DNA of 8,350 bases from Treponema sp. (GCA_016297415.1 JAEDGQ010000086.1:1-8350); one strand, 5' to 3'; numbered from the stretch's first letter, positions 1 through 6,820 are shown. The notes: generated from the sequence alone by a model not told the origin. Numbers and translations are program-made.

Positions 1-2
1 AA

Positions 3-224
3 CCTGAAATTATGGGCTGGACTCCGGAATTAAATCAGGAATATGCTGATAAAATAAAAGGTGAAGGTCTTATTAAAGCTAATGAAATTCTTAAGGCAAA
101 GGTTCTTCAGCCGGAACAGAATGTAGCCGGAGATGAATATATCGATTATTTTGAATTATATTCAAGAATCGCAGCTATTAATGCTAAACTTATTGAACAG
201 CGTGATTCAGCTGAAAAAAAGTAA
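3..224 (+). CDS. C-terminal end of an unrecognised protein (5' truncated by the window)
   Basis: The reading frame is open from the first bases of the window to tandem stops TAA TAA at 222-227, giving about 73 residues. An ATG occurs at position 12, but the frame stays open upstream of it and no Shine-Dalgarno sequence is visible in the few bases available, so I read this as the tail of a longer gene. The visible part is hydrophilic and mixed-charge, with a helical-looking stretch (EYADKIKGEGLIKANEILKA) and a Lys-rich end. There is no signal peptide, membrane segment or recognisable catalytic motif. The product probably is cytoplasmic, but too little is present to assign a family. AT-rich third positions match the neighbouring genes. 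Confidence 0.6.
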   Translation, partial: PEIMGWTPELNQEYADKIKGEGLIKANEILKAKVLQPEQNVAGDEYIDYFELYSRIAAINAKLIEQRDSAEKK

Positions 225-514
225 TAAAAAAGCACCGGCAAAACAGTTAAAAAATAGCTTCTGGATATCTTTTATTTTTAAAGAAGGTAAGTGTCTGATT
301 AACACACCTGAAAAATCAAGCTTAATTGATATTTCCCATAGGAAAGAATAATGATTAATTAAAAATATATGTTTTGGTAGACAGAACGCACATTATGGGA
401 AGTAATATATTATTAATTTATAGTGATGATGATTATTGGGACTGTGTATTTTAAGCAATCGGGGTAAAAATTAAATAAATGTAAAGAAATTCTTTCTATT
501 TTGAGATTTGTCGG
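225..514. other. AT-rich intergenic stretch with no gene seen
   Basis: Apart from the promoter and leader hairpin near its downstream end, annotated separately, this region shows nothing I can support. A frame stays open to 351 by chance, but it begins inside the upstream gene in another frame and has no ribosome binding site. An 8-bp inverted repeat (TTCCCATA at 333-340, TATGGGAA at 394-401) is separated by 53 nt and is probably incidental. No GC-rich stem followed by a T-run marks a terminator for the upstream gene. Confidence 0.5.
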
Positions 515-544
515 TTGACCACTTTTATAGAAAAATAATATAAT
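515..544 (+). promoter_or_regulatory. Sigma70-type promoter of the FadL-like gene
   Basis: TTGACC at 515-520 matches the -35 consensus at five of six positions. A perfect TATAAT at 539-544 follows after 18 bp. The expected transcription start is around 551, which gives a leader of roughly 48 nt before the TTG start at 599. This is the best promoter in the window and suits an abundant outer-membrane protein. It is called from sequence match only. Confidence 0.75.
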
Positions 545-552
545 TAGTTTAC

Positions 553-583
553 AAAATGACATAAACTGTAAAAATGTCATTTT
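553..583 (+). promoter_or_regulatory. 5'-leader stem-loop or operator (perfect 10-bp inverted repeat)
   Basis: AAAATGACAT at 553-562 is exactly reverse-complementary to ATGTCATTTT at 574-583, with an 11-nt loop between. It begins about 2 nt after the predicted transcription start and ends 3 nt before the AAGGAG ribosome binding site. In RNA it would form a hairpin at the extreme 5' end of the message, a position known in E. coli ompA to stabilise mRNA. In DNA it could equally be the operator of a dimeric repressor. The sequence alone cannot separate these options. Confidence 0.55.
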
Positions 584-598
584 AATAAGGAGATAAAA

Positions 599-1906
599 TT
601 GAAAAAGATTCTTACAGCAGGAACTGCTATGATTCTTTCTGCAGGTTTTGTTTTTGCTTCTGGTATTGAAAACAAAAGCAACCTGAGTGTTGGTGCTCTT
701 CGCAATCTTAGCCGTAACATTGAATGCGAAAGACCTGAAGCTGCTTTTTACAACATTGCTGGTACTACATTTTTGAAAGATGGTTTTTATGTTGAACTTG
801 GAAACCAGTTTGTTATTAAAGAATATTCAAACACTTTAAAAACTGGTAAATCACTTGATTACAAAGCAACAGATAATACACCTGTTCTTCTTTATCCGAA
901 TGCTGATATAGTATTTAAGCAGGACAAACTTGCTGTATTCGGTACATTCGGTATTTATGCCGGTGGTGGTTCCCTTTCTTATAAAGATGGTACATCTGTT
1001 ACTACATTAGCAATGCTTTCTGGTGCACAGACTGCTTCTTCTGCTGCATCACAGTATGCGGCTGCAGGTGATGCTGCAAATGCTGCTAAATATGGTGCTT
1101 TAGCTTCAGGACTTAATGCTGCTGCTCCAAAAGGCGGTCACTCTCTTGATGTAACATCCATTACTTATGGCGGACAGATTGGTGCTTCTTACCAGGTAAT
1201 TGAAAACCTTTCTATTGGTCTTGCAGGACGTTTTGTATACGGTACACAGGATATGGCTATTAAGTCTAATGCTTTAGCAGCTCTTGGTGCTGGAAAAATT
1301 TCTTACGAAGCTTCTGGTTTTGCTTTTAGTGGTGTTGCAGGCATTCAGTACAGAGTTCTTCCTGAACTGGACATTTCTTTACAGTATCAGTCAATTTCTT
1401 CAATTGAATATGAAGTTGAAAACGTTAAAGGCGGTGAAGTTGCAGCACAGTTCGGTGTAAAAGATGGTGCTAAATTCCACACAGATATTCCTTCTGTTCT
1501 TGGTTTAGGCGTTGGTTACAGACCAATTGATCCGCTTTACCTTTCTCTTTCCGGAAACTACTACTTTAATGTAAATGCACACCAGGATTCAGTTCTTGGT
1601 AAAACAGACTATGATAACTCATGGGATGTTTCTCTTGGTGCTGACTACAGAATCAACAAAATCCTTTCTGTAAGCTTGAGTGGTAACTATGCATGTCAGG
1701 GTATTACTGAAAACGACAACTCTGCTTTCAACCCTGTTCTTGACTGTGCTGCTGTAGCTGGTGGAGTTGAAATTACTCCAACAGAAATGGTAACTGTTAC
1801 TATCGGTTGTCTGTATGTTAAATACTTTGATGAAACTTATAAGAAACAGATTGAGCTTCAAAAAGAAGTATTTAACACTGGTTTAGGTCTTACATTTAAG
1901 TTCTAA
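599..1906 (+). CDS. FadL/OmpP1/TodX-family outer-membrane transport protein
   Basis: This is a predicted 435-residue outer-membrane beta-barrel of the long-chain fatty acid and hydrophobic-compound transporter family. Residues 1-20 form a signal peptide with cleavage expected after AGFVFA. Residues 34-60 resemble the FadL N-terminal region, including a NIAG variant of the family's NPAG motif (residues 52-55). Alternating beta-strands follow to a C-terminal Phe, typical of barrel proteins. Length is normal for the family. The start is TTG at 599, six nucleotides after AAGGAG (587-592). The gene appears monocistronic, with its own promoter and with mfd convergent downstream. An Ala/Gly/Ser-rich insertion lies at residues about 134-178, probably an extracellular loop. 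Known Treponema FadL-like proteins include several surface candidates in T. pallidum. The substrate is not predictable from the sequence. Family assignment is fairly secure. Confidence 0.85.
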   Translation: MKKILTAGTAMILSAGFVFASGIENKSNLSVGALRNLSRNIECERPEAAFYNIAGTTFLKDGFYVELGNQFVIKEYSNTLKTGKSLDYKATDNTPVLLYPNADIVFKQDKLAVFGTFGIYAGGGSLSYKDGTSVTTLAMLSGAQTASSAASQYAAAGDAANAAKYGALASGLNAAAPKGGHSLDVTSITYGGQIGASYQVIENLSIGLAGRFVYGTQDMAIKSNALAALGAGKISYEASGFAFSGVAGIQYRVLPELDISLQYQSISSIEYEVENVKGGEVAAQFGVKDGAKFHTDIPSVLGLGVGYRPIDPLYLSLSGNYYFNVNAHQDSVLGKTDYDNSWDVSLGADYRINKILSVSLSGNYACQGITENDNSAFNPVLDCAAVAGGVEITPTEMVTVTIGCLYVKYFDETYKKQIELQKEVFNTGLGLTFKF

Positions 1907-1934
1907 TAACTTAAAAAACTGATATAAACGGGAC

Positions 1935-2099
1935 GGGGCTGTCCAAAAAGTAATGACTGTACCGGTCTTTGAGCCCTTCGAAAGGCTCAGGAACCACCCT
2001 TCGACAGGCTCAGGAACCACCTGTCGAAATGACCATTGCACTAAATATGGTGGTTTCGACAAGCTCAACCACCGCAAGTTGAACTTTTTGGTCAGCCCC
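1935..2099. mobile_element. MITE-like non-coding element bounded by 16-bp terminal inverted repeats
   Basis: GGGGCTGTCCAAAAAG at 1935-1950 and CTTTTTGGTCAGCCCC at 2084-2099 are inverted repeats with 15 of 16 matches. They enclose about 133 bp of repeat-rich DNA with no gene. Ends of the form GGGNCTGTCCAAAA are reminiscent of several DDE-transposase insertion sequence families, so this could be a non-autonomous element or the remnant of one. No target-site duplication is visible directly outside the ends, and no transposase is present. An alternative reading is a long base-paired stem serving as a transcription terminator. Confidence 0.5.
1971..2073. repeat. Cluster of TTCGACAGGCTCAGG-type repeats and hairpins
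   Basis: Two tandem 23-bp units lie at 1974-1996 and 1997-2019, differing at one base (1982 versus 2005). Their core is TTCGA(A/C)AGGCTCAGGAACC. Inverted and diverged copies follow: CCTGTCGAA at 2020-2028 is the exact reverse complement of TTCGACAGG at 2000-2008, and 2056-2068 carries TTCGACAAGCTCAA. Local hairpins include GAGCC (1971-1975) with GGCTC (1984-1988), and GGTGGTT (2049-2055) with AACCACC (2067-2073). I recall this repeat style from intergenic regions of several unrelated bacterial genomes, where it yields spurious peptides containing PEPVEG. That recollection was not checked here. Confidence 0.65.
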
Positions 2100-2109
2100 C
2101 ATTTTTTTT
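2084..2109 (+). terminator. Possible factor-independent terminator for the FadL-like gene
   Basis: The right arm of the inverted repeat ends in CAGCCCCC and is followed after one A by eight T residues (2102-2109). The arm pairs with 1935-1950, so a GC-rich stem base would sit immediately before a U-tract. The intervening loop is unusually long, about 133 nt, but is itself full of hairpins. It lies about 180 nt past the stop codon of the FadL-like gene. No better terminator exists in this convergent intergenic region. Confidence 0.35.
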
Positions 2110-2199
2110 GCGTCAGGGATAGTAGTGGCAGTTTTACTGGTGCGAAGCACCGGAGGCGAAAGCCGGAGCCACGGATAGCCCGACGGCGGAGCCGGGACG
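2110..2199. other. GC-rich element with a predicted multi-helix RNA or DNA structure
   Basis: An outer stem pairs CGTC-A-GGG (2111-2118, A bulged) with CCCGACG (2179-2185). An internal loop ATAGTA (2119-2124) faces GGATAG (2173-2178). A second stem pairs GTGGC (2125-2129) with GCCAC (2168-2172). Inside this lie two hairpins: CTGGTGC/GCACCGG (2137-2143 and 2147-2153, loop GAA) and GGC/GCC (2155-2157 and 2162-2164, loop GAAA). A third hairpin, CGGC/GCCG with loop GGA, sits at 2184-2194 and competes for the last bases of the outer stem. The element is far richer in GC than its surroundings and has no credible coding frame. Whether it acts as RNA, and on which strand, is unknown. A T8 tract follows on the plus strand at 2217-2224. 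Confidence 0.5.
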
Positions 2200-2222
2200 C
2201 CCTCTGCTCTACCCTATTTTTT

Positions 2223-5200
2223 TTATACTAATTTTTCAAGTTTTTCTTTTATAAACTCTGACTTTTCTTTAAGGCCGATTTTTCCTGTTGAAAGAATTAT
2301 CTGGTTTGGATGCTGGCTGTCCAGACGGATGCGGCCCGGGTTTTCACGGATAAGGCTCATAAGTTTATCGATACTGATGTCTGAAACACGACCAAATTCA
2401 ACTGTGATTTCGCCTTTTCGTTCACGAAGATTTGTGATGGCCAGTTTGCGGGCAATAATACGGACTTCGGCAAGACTTAAAAGGCTGTACACTTCATCTG
2501 GAATGGGACCAAAACGGTCTTCAAGTTCGTTGTACATCTGATCAAGTTCTTCTTTTGTCTGAACTCCGGCCACTTTTTTGTAGATTTCCATTTTTGTCTG
2601 GATTGAATGAACATATGTGTCAGGAATAAAGCCTGTGTACTCAAGTTCCATAAGAACTTCGTTCTGGACCTGATAGTCTTTTTGACTTGTAAGCCGCTCT
2701 ACAGCTTCATTTAAAAGACGGACATACAGATCAAAACCTACGCTGTAAACATCACCGCTCTGATCCCGGCCAAGAAGATTTCCGGCACCACGGATTTCCA
2801 TATCTTTCATGGCGATTTTAAATCCGGCCCCAAGTTCTGTAAAATCACTGATTACCTGAAGCCGCTTCATGGCAACTTCTGAAAGAACTTTATGTTCCGG
2901 ATACAAAAGATATGCATAGGCTTTTCTGTCTGAACGACCCACCCGGCCCCTGAGCTGATAGAGCTGACTTACGCCGTACATATCGGCTCTGTCGATAATG
3001 ATTGTATTTACATTTGGAATATCGATTCCGTTTTCGATAATTGTGGTAGCTACAAGTACATGGAAGCCGCCCATCTTGAATCTGCGGAAAATATCGTCCA
3101 GTTCTTCGGCACTCATCTGTCCATGGGCCACATCTATCATCATTTCTGGAAGGAGCCGCTGGAGTTTTAATCTGGTGTCTTCCAGACTTTCTACTCTGTT
3201 ATGAAGGAAGAATACCTGTCCCCCTCTGTCTACTTCCTGACGGATTGCTTTTGCCACTGCTTCTTCTGTGTATTCATCAACGATTGTTTCTACAGGTTTT
3301 CTTGTCTGAGGAGGAGTTGTTAAAAGAGACATATCCCGGATTTTTAAAAGACTCATGTGGAGTGTTCGGGGAATTGGTGTGGCAGACATGGCAAGACAGT
3401 CGATGTTTGCCTTTAAATTTTTAAGCCGTTCCTTATCTTTTACTCCGAATCTCTGTTCTTCGTCTATAATCATAAGTCCCAGATCTTTGTAACGGACATC
3501 TTTCTGAATGATTCGGTGTGTTCCTACAAGAATGTCTACTGAACCCTGTTCCAGTTCCTTAAGTATTTTTTTCTGTTCTTTTGGTGTTACAAAACGGCTC
3601 AACTGTGCAATTTTAACCGGGAAGTTTTTGAACCGTTCAATACAGTTTTCGTAATGCTGTTCTGCGAGAATTGTAGTTGGTGCAAGGAAAGCTACCTGTT
3701 TTCCCCCCATAACTGCCTTGAAGGCTGCACGCATTGCAAGTTCTGTTTTGCCAAAGCCTACGTCTCCACAGACAAGACGGTCCATTGGAACCGGCTGTTC
3801 CATGTCCCTTTTAATTTCCTGATTTACTGTGTACTGGTCTGGTGTATCTTCATAGGGGAAACTTGCTTCAAAGGCTGTCTGCCATTCGTTGTCTTTTGGG
3901 AATGGATAGCCTCTTGAAGCCTGGCGGCGGCTGTAAAGAGAGATAAGTTTTTCTGCCAGATCTTCTACGGCCTTTTTTACTTTGTTTTTGCGATTTTCCC
4001 AGGATTTTGAACCGATTTTGTCCATTCTCGGGTTTTCGCCTTCGTTTCCAATGTAACGCTGAACCAGATTTACCTGTTCAATTGGGACAAAAACGAATTC
4101 TTCATCAGCATATTCCAGCTTGATGTAGTCTCTTTCGTTTCCCATTGCTTTAACACGCTGAATTCCCTTGAACTGTCCGATTCCGTAGTTAACATGAACT
4201 ACAAAATCTCCTTCGTTAAGTTCTACGAAAGTATCTATGGCTTTGCTTTTTACATGGCCAAGTGATTTTGGAACATGCTTTCTGCGGCCAAAGATTTCGT
4301 TTTCCTGTATTACAAGAGTTTTTGTTTCGTCTACTGAAAATCCCTGACTTATTGCCTGAGGAATTACTTCTATATCAAAATCTTTAAGGATTTCTTTTAT
4401 ACGGAGGGACTGATTTGGATTATCGGCAAATACTACAACATGCCAGTTTCCGTTTATGTAGTTTTCCAGTTCTTCCTTTAAATAATTGATGTTGCCAAAA
4501 AAACTTCGGCTTGGATTACAGTTTATTTTTATTGTATTAAGCTTGTCTTCCTCTTTTTCTGAATGAATTGTTTTGAAATAGATATTTTTTTTATGAATAC
4601 CAGTGATTTCGTTAAAATTAAGCAGCATCTGATCAACTTCCAGAACCGGGAAAGTCTGTCTTGCTGTACGGAACATGCCTGTAAATTCACGGATATAGTT
4701 TTCCTGGGCATTGAGCTGTCTGTCAAAATCAAAATAGAATACTGGTGTTTCCGGGTTTATGTAATCAAGAACTGTGTAAATTACATCCCAGAGTACAGGA
4801 TATACAAGTTCTTCCCCTGCACTCTGTCCTGAGTTTTTTAATTCTTCAATAAGTTTAGTTTTTGCTTTTTGAGCTTCTTCTGTAAGTTCCAGGTGGGCCT
4901 GAAACTCCTGACACTGTTCAAGTCTGTTTATGAAAGTCTGATCCCAGATGATTTCTTTCATGGGAAAAATCAGAACATTGTCTTTTGAACTTGTTGTTGA
5001 CTGTGTTTCCGGATCAAAAGTTTTGATGCCTTCAATCTGATCAAAATCAAAAATGATTCTGTGAGCTTCTTTTCCGCCGGGAGTAAAAATATCAAGAACT
5101 TCACCTCTTAAAGTGAATTCTCCTGGAACGGAAACTTTCTGAACTCTGATGTACCCTGTTTTTGAAAGTTTTTCTGCTATATCTGCCGGATCAATGGTCT

Positions 5201-5792
5201 GTCCCTTGGAGAGTGAAAAAATGAGGGAACGGAGATATTCTGGTGAAGGAACAGGAGACTGTAATGCTCTTTGAGTTATAAGAAAAATTCGTGGTTTTGT
5301 GGTGGAATTTACTGCTCTGTTTTGACAGGCAAGTTTTGATAAAACTGAAGCACGCTGGCCAAAAACTGCAGAACCTGGATTTGCAGGTCTGTAAGGAACT
5401 GTTCCCCACCATGGCAATGTATAAACTTCAACTTCTCCTTCAAAAGCAGTTTCCAGATCTGTGGAAAGCTGGAGGGCATCTTTTTCTGATGGAACAACAA
5501 ATACTGAATCCAGGCTTGTGGAAAAATTTGTGTGAATTTTGCCGGTAGAAGTCCGTTCTTGAGAATAACGGCCTGTTGCACTATACTGTAAGTTATATAA
5601 GACGTTATTTTTAACAGCATCTATATAAGAAGCTGCAAAAAATGGTATGGAAGCTCCCTGAAGTCCTTCGATTTGAACCGGGAAATTGTCTTCTGAATTT
5701 GATTTTAATTCTGATAGTGTTTTTACAGCTTGAGAAAAATCCTGCCATCCTTTTAATAAGGATAAAACAGAATTTGATAATAATGATTTCAT
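2223..5792 (-). CDS. mfd: Transcription-repair coupling factor Mfd (TRCF)
   Basis: Mfd is an ATP-driven DNA translocase that removes RNA polymerase stalled at lesions and recruits UvrA for nucleotide excision repair in the cytoplasm. The 1189-residue product is full length and intact. The UvrB-like N-terminal module covers residues about 30-290, with the signature PGEFTLRGEVLDIFTPGG at 223-240. The CarD-like RNA-polymerase-interacting domain starts near 520 (EGDFVVHVNYGIGQFKG). The RecG-like helicase core has Walker A GDVGFGKTE at 676-684, DEEQ at 777-780, SATPIPRTL at 803-811 and QLYQLRGRVGRS at 943-954. The C-terminal D7 autoinhibitory domain follows from about 1040. The ATG has no obvious Shine-Dalgarno sequence (the bases before it read TACTTTTA), but no other in-frame Met precedes the conserved region. 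It is convergent with the FadL-like gene and divergent from the downstream operon. Confidence 0.97.
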   Translation of the reverse strand: MKSLLSNSVLSLLKGWQDFSQAVKTLSELKSNSEDNFPVQIEGLQGASIPFFAASYIDAVKNNVLYNLQYSATGRYSQERTSTGKIHTNFSTSLDSVFVVPSEKDALQLSTDLETAFEGEVEVYTLPWWGTVPYRPANPGSAVFGQRASVLSKLACQNRAVNSTTKPRIFLITQRALQSPVPSPEYLRSLIFSLSKGQTIDPADIAEKLSKTGYIRVQKVSVPGEFTLRGEVLDIFTPGGKEAHRIIFDFDQIEGIKTFDPETQSTTSSKDNVLIFPMKEIIWDQTFINRLEQCQEFQAHLELTEEAQKAKTKLIEELKNSGQSAGEELVYPVLWDVIYTVLDYINPETPVFYFDFDRQLNAQENYIREFTGMFRTARQTFPVLEVDQMLLNFNEITGIHKKNIYFKTIHSEKEEDKLNTIKINCNPSRSFFGNINYLKEELENYINGNWHVVVFADNPNQSLRIKEILKDFDIEVIPQAISQGFSVDETKTLVIQENEIFGRRKHVPKSLGHVKSKAIDTFVELNEGDFVVHVNYGIGQFKGIQRVKAMGNERDYIKLEYADEEFVFVPIEQVNLVQRYIGNEGENPRMDKIGSKSWENRKNKVKKAVEDLAEKLISLYSRRQASRGYPFPKDNEWQTAFEASFPYEDTPDQYTVNQEIKRDMEQPVPMDRLVCGDVGFGKTELAMRAAFKAVMGGKQVAFLAPTTILAEQHYENCIERFKNFPVKIAQLSRFVTPKEQKKILKELEQGSVDILVGTHRIIQKDVRYKDLGLMIIDEEQRFGVKDKERLKNLKANIDCLAMSATPIPRTLHMSLLKIRDMSLLTTPPQTRKPVETIVDEYTEEAVAKAIRQEVDRGGQVFFLHNRVESLEDTRLKLQRLLPEMMIDVAHGQMSAEELDDIFRRFKMGGFHVLVATTIIENGIDIPNVNTIIIDRADMYGVSQLYQLRGRVGRSDRKAYAYLLYPEHKVLSEVAMKRLQVISDFTELGAGFKIAMKDMEIRGAGNLLGRDQSGDVYSVGFDLYVRLLNEAVERLTSQKDYQVQNEVLMELEYTGFIPDTYVHSIQTKMEIYKKVAGVQTKEELDQMYNELEDRFGPIPDEVYSLLSLAEVRIIARKLAITNLRERKGEITVEFGRVSDISIDKLMSLIRENPGRIRLDSQHPNQIILSTGKIGLKEKSEFIKEKLEKLV
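5730..5757 (+). promoter_or_regulatory. Candidate promoter of the three-gene operon, inside the 5' end of mfd
   Basis: TTGAGA (5730-5735) and TTTAAT (5752-5757) each match the sigma70 hexamers at five of six positions with a 16-bp spacer. Initiation near 5764 would give a leader of about 70 nt before the TTG at 5834. The site lies on the opposite strand within codons for about the first 20 residues of mfd. Because only about 41 bp separate the two divergent genes, the operon promoter must lie in or near this overlap. In AT-rich DNA such matches are common, so support is moderate. Confidence 0.4.
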
Positions 5793-5818
5793 TAAAAGTA
5801 TCCGATAATAATTTAGTA

Positions 5819-5836
5819 GAAGGAGACATTGTTTTG
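5819..5836 (+). promoter_or_regulatory. Ribosome binding site and TTG that fix the start of the secreted protein
   Basis: GAAGGAG (5819-5825) precedes TTG (5834-5836) by 8 nt, and translation from this TTG immediately yields a typical signal peptide. The frame is open upstream to an ATG at 5642, but that stretch is antisense to mfd codons and would bury the signal peptide 64 residues inside the protein. The TTG is therefore the better start, matching the TTG plus AAGGAG arrangement of the FadL-like gene. Confidence 0.8.
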
Positions 5837-6820
5837 AAACGTAGTCTGATTAGTATTATATCAATTTTTGCACTTTTTGCACAGTTTAGTTTTGCCCAGG
5901 GATATAAACCTGCTTCAACAGAACAGGATTTTTCAAAGGCAAGTGTTAACATTAAGTTTTATGACAGAACAATGTATTACCCTGCTATGGCTGAGGATAA
6001 TCCTGTTTATGTAAATGTTTCTATTGTTAATACAGGAACAGAAACTCTTCGTTTTAAGCTTGCAGATGACCGTGCTTTTAGTATGGATTTTGTAGCACAT
6101 ACAATTAAAAATACTGTGCTTCCTTCAACTCAGTCACTTATTATCAAGCGTTCTACAAACCAGACTGTTTACTTCCGTGAACTTTCAATTGAACCTGGTG
6201 AAGCCTACTCTTTTGTTGAAAATGTAAAAGATTATATTCAGTTTGATGAACCTTCAATCTATTATCTTGAAATGGTTTTCTATCCTGAACTTTATAAATC
6301 TAAGTATATTTCAATTCCTTCAAACAGGCTTAGTCTTGAAATCCGTCCTGCTCCTTATGCAGCATCTTCATCATACCTTCCTGTACAGTCAAAAACAGGA
6401 GCTCTCTTAAAACCAGAAAGCATTAGTCCAGATAAAGTTATTGAACAGACTATTATTGCCCGTCAGAAGTCACTTTGGGATCAGTACTTCCTCTATATGG
6501 ATGTTCAGGAAATGATGATGAGAAATGCAGATCAGAGAAGAAGATACAATGCTGCAAGTGCTGAAGAAAGAAGCCGCATGCTTGAAAATTACAAAACTGA
6601 TCTTATGCAGAATAGAATTGATTTTGATATTGTAGCTGTTCCAGACAGATTCTCTATTGAAAATACATCTTACAATCAGAACGATGGTACTGTAACTGTT
6701 ACTGAATGGTTTAAATATCCTAACTTCCATGAAGTTAAACGTTATGTATACAAAGTAAGACAGAGAGATGGAATCTGGCAGATTTATGATTACTCTGTTA
6801 CAAATCTTGGTACTGAATAA
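5834..6820 (+). CDS. Secreted (periplasmic) two-domain protein of unknown function
   Basis: The 328-residue product begins with a signal peptide (residues 1-21 or 22; basic MKR, hydrophobic core, cleavage near FAQ-GY). No lipobox Cys is present, so it is likely soluble in the periplasm or exported. Residues about 36-172 look like a beta-sandwich: strands around VYVNVSIVNTGTETLRFKL and a later IEPGEAYSF turn resemble BsuPI-type or other Ig-like folds. Residues about 197-328 start with SPDKVIEQTIIARQKSLWDQ, continue through an Arg/Glu-rich helix (about 229-256), and end in strands finishing RDGIWQIYDYSVTN, which resembles an NTF2-like cystatin fold. A Pro/Ser-rich linker lies at about 172-198. 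It is the first gene of a three-gene operon. Both fold assignments are inferences from pattern; I do not recognise a named family. Confidence 0.8.
   Translation: MKRSLISIISIFALFAQFSFAQGYKPASTEQDFSKASVNIKFYDRTMYYPAMAEDNPVYVNVSIVNTGTETLRFKLADDRAFSMDFVAHTIKNTVLPSTQSLIIKRSTNQTVYFRELSIEPGEAYSFVENVKDYIQFDEPSIYYLEMVFYPELYKSKYISIPSNRLSLEIRPAPYAASSSYLPVQSKTGALLKPESISPDKVIEQTIIARQKSLWDQYFLYMDVQEMMMRNADQRRRYNAASAEERSRMLENYKTDLMQNRIDFDIVAVPDRFSIENTSYNQNDGTVTVTEWFKYPNFHEVKRYVYKVRQRDGIWQIYDYSVTNLGTE
5855..5863 (-). promoter_or_regulatory. Candidate extended -10 promoter of mfd, inside the divergent gene
   Basis: On the minus strand this reads TGATATAAT, a perfect extended -10 element (TGnTATAAT). The hexamer about 17 bp upstream (TGTGCA) is a poor -35, which extended -10 promoters tolerate. 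Initiation near 5848 would give mfd a leader of about 56 nt. The site lies in the signal-peptide codons of the divergent secreted protein. It is the best minus-strand candidate near the mfd start, but it rests on one motif. Confidence 0.4.

Noticed and set aside
225..351. Possible frameshifted continuation of the first gene past an A7G tract at 214-221
   Set aside because: The tail to 351 would need a +1 (or -2) shift, whereas the A-AAA-AAG heptamer favours -1, which ends at a stop within ten codons. Tandem TAA stops at 222-227 fit a normal gene end, and the tail peptide has no recognisable feature.
333..401. 8-bp inverted repeat TTCCCATA / TATGGGAA
   Set aside because: The arms are 53 nt apart in AT-rich DNA, have no T-tract or flanking pairing, and a match of this length is expected by chance.
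1883..2231. Open frames across the repeat region on both strands (minus 1883-2077, plus 1953-2231)
   Set aside because: They translate palindromic repeats into low-information peptides such as VPEPVEG, have no ribosome binding sites, and run into inverted repeats and T-tracts.
5642..5833. ATG at 5642 as the start of the secreted protein
   Set aside because: The 64 extra codons lie antisense to the conserved mfd gene, and the extension would bury a clear signal peptide. The TTG at 5834 has a GAAGGAG site 8 nt upstream.
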